Source of the DNA: Gemmatimonadota bacterium
GTDB lineage: Bacteria; Gemmatimonadota; Gemmatimonadetes; Longimicrobiales; Gaopeijiaceae
NCBI GenBank assembly: GCA_041390105.1
Contig: JAWKQO010000001.1
Span: forward strand, 1,862,001-1,926,000
Direction: 5' to 3'
DNA: 64,000 bases
In this document: positions 59,155 through 64,000 of the stretch, piece after piece
Layout of the letters: the number at the start of each line of letters is the position of its first letter
How positions within the stretch are numbered: position 1 is the stretch's first letter
Made by a program: the position numbers and the translations under genes
The notes under the pieces: model-generated
What the model saw: only the letters and a program-made list of their open reading frames with translations
Databases searched by the model: none
Told to the model about the DNA's origin: nothing

Positions 59155-60045
59155 GTGCGCCCGTCCATCCCCGTTCCCGTCCTGGTCGGTCTTCTCGTCG
59201 GGCTCTCCGGGAGCCTGCGTCTCCAGGCCCAGGAGCCGGAGTCCGCGTTCCGGATTCCCACCACCAACCCGCACGCCGTGGTCCTGCAGCAGATCGCGGG
59301 CACCGAGGTGGAGATCGACTATCACCGTCCGCGCGTCCGCAACCGCACGATCTTCGGAGGGCTGGTACCCTACGGGCAGGTGTGGCGCACCGGTTCGGAC
59401 AACGCTACCCGCATCCGTTTCAGCACGCCCGTCTCGGTGGGTGGGAAACGCCTCGGGGCCGGTACCTATGAGCTGTTCAGCATTCCCGGGGAAACGGAAT
59501 GGACGATCATCTTCCAGGAGGTCCAGGCCCAGTGGGGCTCCTACTCCTACGATGACTCCAAGGACGCGCTACGCGTCTCCGCCCGGCCGGAGGCGCTCGC
59601 AGGTGCAGTGGAGTCCTTCACGCTGGCCCTGGACGATGTCCAGCGCGCCTCCGCCACGTTGGCGCTCACCTGGGATCGGGTCCGTGTCCCCCTCACGCTC
59701 ACCGTGGACGTGCGCGAAACGGTCGTGCCGCAGCTCGAAGAGCTACTTCTCACGGCCGAGCGGAAACCCTACTTCCTGGCGGCCATGTTCTACTTCGAGC
59801 ATGACCTAGACATGGAACGAGCCGCGGAGCTGATGGAGGCGGCGTTGGCTCAGAACCCGGGCCACATCGGCATGCTCCACCGTCAGGCACTCATCCTGGA
59901 GAAGAAGGGAGACATCGAGGGAGCCATCGCCGCGGCGGAACGTTCGTTGGCCGGGGCTGCCACCTCGCCCCCGGAGTTGCGCGAGGAGTACACGCGTCTC
60001 AACACGGCGCTCCTGGAGCGCCTGCGCGGACCACGTTCCCGCTAG
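59155..60045 (+). CDS. DUF2911 family secreted protein with TPR tail
   Basis: A 296-residue exported protein beginning at GTG 59155. After the signal peptide (residues 1-26, LVGLLVGLSGSLRLQAQ), the DUF2911 core reads NPHAVVLQQIAGTEVEIDYHRPRVRNRTIFGGLVPYGQVWRTGSDNATRIRFSTPVSVGGKRLGAGTYELFSIPGETEWTIIFQ. It is textbook for the family (Y-H-R-P, R-x-I-F-G-x-L-V-P-Y-G-x-V-W-R-T-G). The C-terminal ~100 residues are TPR-like (FYFEHDLDMERAAELMEAALAQNPGHIGMLHRQALILEKKGDIEGAIAAAERSL). Function unknown; an envelope location is expected. It is ended by a strong bidirectional hairpin. Confidence 0.93.
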   Translation: MRPSIPVPVLVGLLVGLSGSLRLQAQEPESAFRIPTTNPHAVVLQQIAGTEVEIDYHRPRVRNRTIFGGLVPYGQVWRTGSDNATRIRFSTPVSVGGKRLGAGTYELFSIPGETEWTIIFQEVQAQWGSYSYDDSKDALRVSARPEALAGAVESFTLALDDVQRASATLALTWDRVRVPLTLTVDVRETVVPQLEELLLTAERKPYFLAAMFYFEHDLDMERAAELMEAALAQNPGHIGMLHRQALILEKKGDIEGAIAAAERSLAGAATSPPELREEYTRLNTALLERLRGPRSR

Positions 60046-60065
60046 TCGGACACCACCGACGAAAG

Positions 60066-60097
60066 CGGCCCGGCGGGGCCATAGCTCCGCCGGGCCG
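60066..60097. terminator. Strong bidirectional hairpin terminator
   Basis: CGGCCCGGCGG (60066-60076) pairs exactly with CCGCCGGGCCG (60087-60097), an 11-bp stem with a 10-base loop, between the convergent DUF2911 and SusD-like genes. Confidence 0.8.
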
Positions 60098-60118
60098 TGA
60101 CCAGCAGTACCGCGCCGC

Positions 60119-61480
60119 TCAGGGCTGCTCGACGGTAGGTACGGGAAAGCAGGTCCAGTCCTCGTACTCCCGCAGTGGTGCCCCGGTCTCGGGATCCAAC
60201 AATTGCCCGTTGGGATGGATCGAGCCGGGCTCGCCGAGGAAGGGCACGTTGTGGGTCGTTCCCCGCCAGCGCAGGTGGTCGTGCAGGCGGTGTCCGCCCT
60301 CGGAAAAGAACTCCCGGCGCCGCTCCTCGATCACGTGGGCGATCACGTCCTCCTGGGTGGGCAGGTCCGCGGCCGTCACCTCGGGCAGACTCACCCGCCG
60401 ATGCATGGCGTCGAGGATGTTCCTGGCTTCGTCCAGTCGATTGGTACGCGCATACGCCTCCGCCATGAACAGCTGCGCCTCTCTCCACGATGCCATGTTC
60501 GTGGGATCGGAGAACGAGTTGATCTTGTCGTGCCGGTAGTGCTTCGTGAAGAAGTCGAAGCCCAGCGTGCCGTCCCACTCCACATGCACCCGAGGATCGG
60601 GCACTCCCTTCCACTCGAGCGCGCGAAAGTTGGGCGCGATGGTGGCGTGCTTCTGGGAGTTGGCGTCGGCCGCCTGCCCATTGATGGCCGCATAGTGCCG
60701 GTTCTGGCGATCCGCCGGCGTGGCGTCACGCGTCGCCACGAACAGGAATCCTTCGGGCACCAGGGCCGCGTCCTCCAACACCCCGTCGAAGTTCTCCTGG
60801 GTGAGACGTACCCGCGCCCGCCCCACCAGCGCCAGGTTCTTGATGTTGTCCAAGCCTGCGGCCGTGGCCAACTGGATCGCCTCGGTCAGCTTGGTCTCGG
60901 CGAGTGCCGCCAGCTCCTTCGGCGTCAGGACCTGATCCCCACCGTCGATGGGCGAACCGCAGAAGCCTTCGCTCAGTGCGATGATGGGGTAGGCCCCGTA
61001 CGCCCGGATCGTCGCCAGCAGCGCCTGTTTGTTCGGTACATCCGCGTCCGCGAAGCCCGAGATCCGGTCGTAGTTGGACTCCGCCTGGACCAGCGCTCCG
61101 TGGAGCGGGGTGAAGAGTCCATAGTTGGTCCCGCACGCCGCCGTGGCCATGGACGCGAACGTCGGAGGCACGTCCCTCAGTCCCCACCGCGCCATGGTCG
61201 AGTTCCCGGAGCTGGCGATCCACTCATCCGAGTGGTGCGCCGCCGCAGCCACGTAGTTGTCCCACGAGCACTCGACGTCCGCGATCACGGAGTTGGCCAA
61301 GGTCTGGGCCAGTCGCGGGTCCTCCAGCGACGCCTCGACGACGCGGCCGGGAAGGTCGACTTCCAAAAGGTCGTCCAGGCTGCAGCCGCCTATCGCGGCC
61401 AGCCCCGCGACCCACGCTGCCCACCCGTAGTGGGAGGCGGCGCGACGCCCCAGCGGGCGTGTTGCCCTCTGCGTCTTCAT
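60119..61480 (-). CDS. SusD/RagB-like outer-membrane lipoprotein
   Basis: A 453-residue surface glycan- or nutrient-binding lipoprotein that pairs with the SusC-type channel upstream. The start at 61480 has GGAGAGGAG upstream. An upstream ATG at 61510 overlaps the SusC stop (TGATG), so coupling from there is also possible. The lipoprotein signal ends AAIGGC (Cys ~33) and is followed by SLDDLLEVDLPGRV, the SusD opening (L-x-V-D-x-P-x-x-V). Helical TPR-like core segments include LAALAETKLTEAIQLA, and the conserved C-terminal region reads WREAQLFMAEAYARTNRLDEARNILDAMHRR and IEERRREFFSEGGHRLHDHLRW, the family fingerprint. Substrate unknown; Gemmatimonadota carry few such pairs. Confidence 0.93.
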   Translation of the reverse strand: MKTQRATRPLGRRAASHYGWAAWVAGLAAIGGCSLDDLLEVDLPGRVVEASLEDPRLAQTLANSVIADVECSWDNYVAAAAHHSDEWIASSGNSTMARWGLRDVPPTFASMATAACGTNYGLFTPLHGALVQAESNYDRISGFADADVPNKQALLATIRAYGAYPIIALSEGFCGSPIDGGDQVLTPKELAALAETKLTEAIQLATAAGLDNIKNLALVGRARVRLTQENFDGVLEDAALVPEGFLFVATRDATPADRQNRHYAAINGQAADANSQKHATIAPNFRALEWKGVPDPRVHVEWDGTLGFDFFTKHYRHDKINSFSDPTNMASWREAQLFMAEAYARTNRLDEARNILDAMHRRVSLPEVTAADLPTQEDVIAHVIEERRREFFSEGGHRLHDHLRWRGTTHNVPFLGEPGSIHPNGQLLDPETGAPLREYEDWTCFPVPTVEQP

Positions 61481-61509
61481 CACCGTTCGTCTCCTCTCCA
61501 TGGGTGTCA

Positions 61510-64000
61510 TCAGAAGGTCACTCGGGCCGTGAACATGAACCGCCGAATGGGCGGCCAGGCCTCCTGCACGTAGGCGTGCAGACCGCCTGGGTCGGAGCCG
61601 GCGGCCCCCGTGTCTCTCTGCTCGGGATCTCGAATGGGATAGCCGAACACCTCGTCGGTCGCCTGCCAGAGCGTGGCCAGGTTGTGTCCGGACAACGTCA
61701 GCGTCAGACGCTCCGCACCGATGCGGGCTGCCATGCTCTCCGGTACCGTGTAGCTGGCTGACAGACGGCGCAGCTTGGCGAAGCTGGCGTCGATGAGACC
61801 TGCCTGGTTGATGCCGTCCGAGCCCAACGCCTCGTAGCCCAGCAAAATCGGATCGGTGCGCTCATTGATGGCTCTCGTCACCTTGAAGAACAGGTGGCCT
61901 CCGGCGGCGGTACCGTTGACCATGTGATGCCCGCCCTGGTAATCGACCTGAGCGAACAGCTGCAGCCGGCCGAACACGGTCAGCGTGGAGGCCAGCGATG
62001 CCTCCCGCGTGGGAATCGGTGACCCGCGGAAGATGTAGGGCGCGTCGGCGCAGGCGACCGCAGCCTCACCCCCACGCGAGAGGTTGGGCGTTCCCGGGAT
62101 CACAGCCCCGCCCTCGCACATGACGTTGACGCCACGCGCGTTGACGCCAGTGCCCTGGATGTCCGCGGAGACCACCTTCTTCAGGAAGATGGCTCCGAGC
62201 GGGAAGCCCTCTGCGAAGTATTGTCCGGCCCAGCCCGTCGTCGGGTTGGCACCGTTCAGGATCTGCGGAGGTAGCCCCCCCATGCTGACGATCTCGTTGC
62301 TGTTGGTCGCCAGGTTGAGCGTGAACCCCAGATCCCAGTCCTCGCCCTCGAAGGCCCGGGCATTGAGACCGACCTCGAACCCACGGTTGCTGATCTCGCC
62401 GATGTTCTGGAACTGGATCCCGGGGAAGCCCACGGACGGTTTGACGGGCACCTGGATGATGGCGTCCTTGCGTGCCTGGTCGTAGTACGTGAACTGCACG
62501 TCCAGGCGTCGATCGAAGAAGCTGCCGTCGAAGCCGAGCTCCAGCTCCTCGCCGACCTCGGGCTCCAGGTCGGGATTGCCGATGTTCTCGGGGCGAACCG
62601 TCGAAGCGCCGTTGGGGCCCACCGCCGGCTGGAAGGTCCGCAGCGCTGCGAAGACGTCCGGCTGCTGTCCCGCGCGGCCCCACGCGCCTCGCAACTTGAG
62701 GTCGTTGAGCCAATCGTGGTCCTCCATGAACGACTCCTCCGATACCACCCAGCTCACGCTGAACTTCGGGTAGACCACGAAGTCAAAGTTCTGCCCGAAC
62801 GCGGAGTTGTCGTCCCCCCGCACGGCGGCAGTCAAGAAGAGGCGGTTCTGCCAGGAGACCTGCTCCTGCAGATACGCACCCGCCGTCTTGTTCTCCACGA
62901 AGCCCTCGGCGGCGTCCTTCTGCGAGCCGGCACTTACCGTCTCCAGGGTGGCCACCGCGAAAATGTTTCCGGCCGCGTAGATCCAGTCCTCCTGTTTCTG
63001 GTAGTACTGGAGCCCGCCGGACGTGGCCAAGGAGATGCTCTCTGTGGGCTCGATGGTGGCCGTTGCCGAGTATTCTGCTGTGATGTACTGCGTGGTCTGC
63101 CGGATGGCCGACTTGGATCCCCGCGGCTGGAAGTGTCCGGGACCGTTGATCGGACGATACAGCTGCGTGTTGTTGGTCTCGGTCCAATCGCCACCCCAGG
63201 CCAGGCGGTGGGTGAACCAGTCCGTCGGCCGGTGCGTAGCCCGGAAGTTGTACGTCTGCCGACTCACGCTCTGGAACCCCTCCACGGAGTCCGCCAGTAC
63301 CTCCGGGAGGTAGCCGATGTAGCCCCGGGCCGGCCCATTCACGGGATTGTTGGCCCCCGAGCCCTCTTCACAGCCCCCGAAGCAGGACCAGAGGATGGCT
63401 GTCGTGACAGGCTGATTGGCCGACGAAGAGGACAGCTTGGAATGCACGCCACTCAAGCCGAAGTGGAAGTCCAGATCCTGGCGTGGGGTCCAATCCAGGT
63501 TGGCTCGACCATTCAGCTGGTTCTGCCAGTTGTAGTCGACGACGCCCTCGTCCCGGTTCCAGTCCCCGGAGAAGTAGTAGCGCAGCGCCTCGCTGCCACC
63601 GCTCACACTGGCCGCGTACCCCTGAGGAAGGCCGGTCTGGAACCAGTCGTAGCCGTAGCGGAGCCGGTCCTCACGCAGCGGGCTGAAATCGGTCACCTCA
63701 CCGGGCGCGCACGTCCCCGACGTGCCCTGACAGACGAAATAGGTGTGGGGAAAGTAGGTCTCCGGATTGGGCAGCCAGTTGGCGCCTTGGCTCACGGAAA
63801 GCGTGAACCGGGGTGCGCCCTGAGCGCCCCGTTTGGTGATGATGTTGATGACACCGTTGGACGCCTCTGTGCCGTAGAGGGTCGCCGCGGCGGGCCCCTT
63901 GATCACCTCGATGGACTCGATGTCCTCGGGACTGAAATCGTTGAGGCGGGACGGCGGTACGCTGTTGTCGACGCCCACACCGCCAACCCCTCCTCCCACG
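61510..64000 (-). CDS. SusC/RagA-like TonB-linked outer-membrane protein (5' end outside window)
   Basis: The C-terminal ~830 residues of a large (normally ~1000-residue) TonB-dependent channel; the N-terminal signal, carboxypeptidase-like domain and first half of the plug lie beyond the right edge. The visible sequence opens inside the plug: FSPEDIESIEVIKGPAAATLYGTEASNGVINIITKRG, the SusC signature (I-E-V-L-K-G-P-A-A-x-x-L-Y-G). The barrel follows, with many aromatic-rich strands, and the protein ends with FMFTARVTF (C-terminal Phe). It is directly followed by its SusD-like partner, overlapping or abutting at 61510. The two together form one import system for oligosaccharides, peptides or similar compounds. 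Confidence 0.95.
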   Translation of the reverse strand, partial: VGGGVGGVGVDNSVPPSRLNDFSPEDIESIEVIKGPAAATLYGTEASNGVINIITKRGAQGAPRFTLSVSQGANWLPNPETYFPHTYFVCQGTSGTCAPGEVTDFSPLREDRLRYGYDWFQTGLPQGYAASVSGGSEALRYYFSGDWNRDEGVVDYNWQNQLNGRANLDWTPRQDLDFHFGLSGVHSKLSSSSANQPVTTAILWSCFGGCEEGSGANNPVNGPARGYIGYLPEVLADSVEGFQSVSRQTYNFRATHRPTDWFTHRLAWGGDWTETNNTQLYRPINGPGHFQPRGSKSAIRQTTQYITAEYSATATIEPTESISLATSGGLQYYQKQEDWIYAAGNIFAVATLETVSAGSQKDAAEGFVENKTAGAYLQEQVSWQNRLFLTAAVRGDDNSAFGQNFDFVVYPKFSVSWVVSEESFMEDHDWLNDLKLRGAWGRAGQQPDVFAALRTFQPAVGPNGASTVRPENIGNPDLEPEVGEELELGFDGSFFDRRLDVQFTYYDQARKDAIIQVPVKPSVGFPGIQFQNIGEISNRGFEVGLNARAFEGEDWDLGFTLNLATNSNEIVSMGGLPPQILNGANPTTGWAGQYFAEGFPLGAIFLKKVVSADIQGTGVNARGVNVMCEGGAVIPGTPNLSRGGEAAVACADAPYIFRGSPIPTREASLASTLTVFGRLQLFAQVDYQGGHHMVNGTAAGGHLFFKVTRAINERTDPILLGYEALGSDGINQAGLIDASFAKLRRLSASYTVPESMAARIGAERLTLTLSGHNLATLWQATDEVFGYPIRDPEQRDTGAAGSDPGGLHAYVQEAWPPIRRFMFTARVTF

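Noticed and set aside
1..64000. tRNA, rRNA, CRISPR arrays, insertion sequences and integrases
   Set aside because: No cloverleaf, ribosomal segment, spaced direct-repeat array, transposase or integrase motif was noticed on either strand by reading; a dedicated scan could still find a short RNA gene.

Overview
This is a roughly 64 kb, high-GC chromosomal window holding about 50 protein-coding genes. I see no rRNA, tRNA, CRISPR array, transposase or phage gene. The gene families point to Gemmatimonadota. A SusC/SusD outer-membrane pair sits in a high-GC genome together with three secreted beta-propeller/amidohydrolase fusions, a duplicated orphan FtsX-type permease next to a PadR gene, a TolB-like/TPR membrane protein and many secreted proteins of unknown function. 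The taxonomic call is an inference from family content, not a marker-gene placement.

Layout. 0-4.5 kb: a minus-strand set (His/Met/Cys-rich secreted protein, TonB-dependent receptor, small lipoprotein, start of an amidohydrolase) that may handle a metal, divergent from a TonB-C-like protein. 4.5-10.2 kb: RibD/DHFR-like reductase, arrestin-like membrane protein, DUF11 lipoprotein, Tat-exported epimerase. 10.4-21.8 kb: two large propeller/amidohydrolases flanking an alpha-amylase lipoprotein and a GGDEF diguanylate cyclase, then an SDR-ankyrin fusion. 21.7-30.6 kb: TolB/TPR protein, a large secreted unknown, DinB protein, lipase-like lipoprotein, and the permease-PadR pair with a readable promoter. 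30.8-35.7 kb: beta-barrel-like protein, SIMPL protein, an ArsR/VOC/SRPBCC set with a candidate operator, and a secreted Fn3-like protein.

35.9-40.0 kb is the most distinctive part: a five-gene minus-strand operon (MaoC-like, methyltransferase, FkbH-like HAD-IIIC enzyme, acyl carrier protein, left-handed beta-helix acyltransferase) with no polyketide synthase beside it. It looks like a self-contained pathway that makes a small C3-type acyl group on an ACP, modifies it, and transfers it to a sugar or other acceptor.

40.4-50.7 kb: LCM-type methyltransferase, DUF2231/TPR membrane protein, POT peptide transporter, DUF3052-like protein, a frameshifted DUF2177 membrane protein, a zinc-ribbon membrane protein, a second type of amidohydrolase, a 946-residue ATPase with kinesin-light-chain-type TPRs, and a secreted lectin-like-fold protein. 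50.9-60.0 kb: third propeller/amidohydrolase, then a group of secreted or membrane genes around a MarR regulator whose upstream regions share a GTAKATACA-type palindrome. 60.1-64.0 kb: SusD-like lipoprotein and the 3' part of its SusC partner, which runs off the window end.
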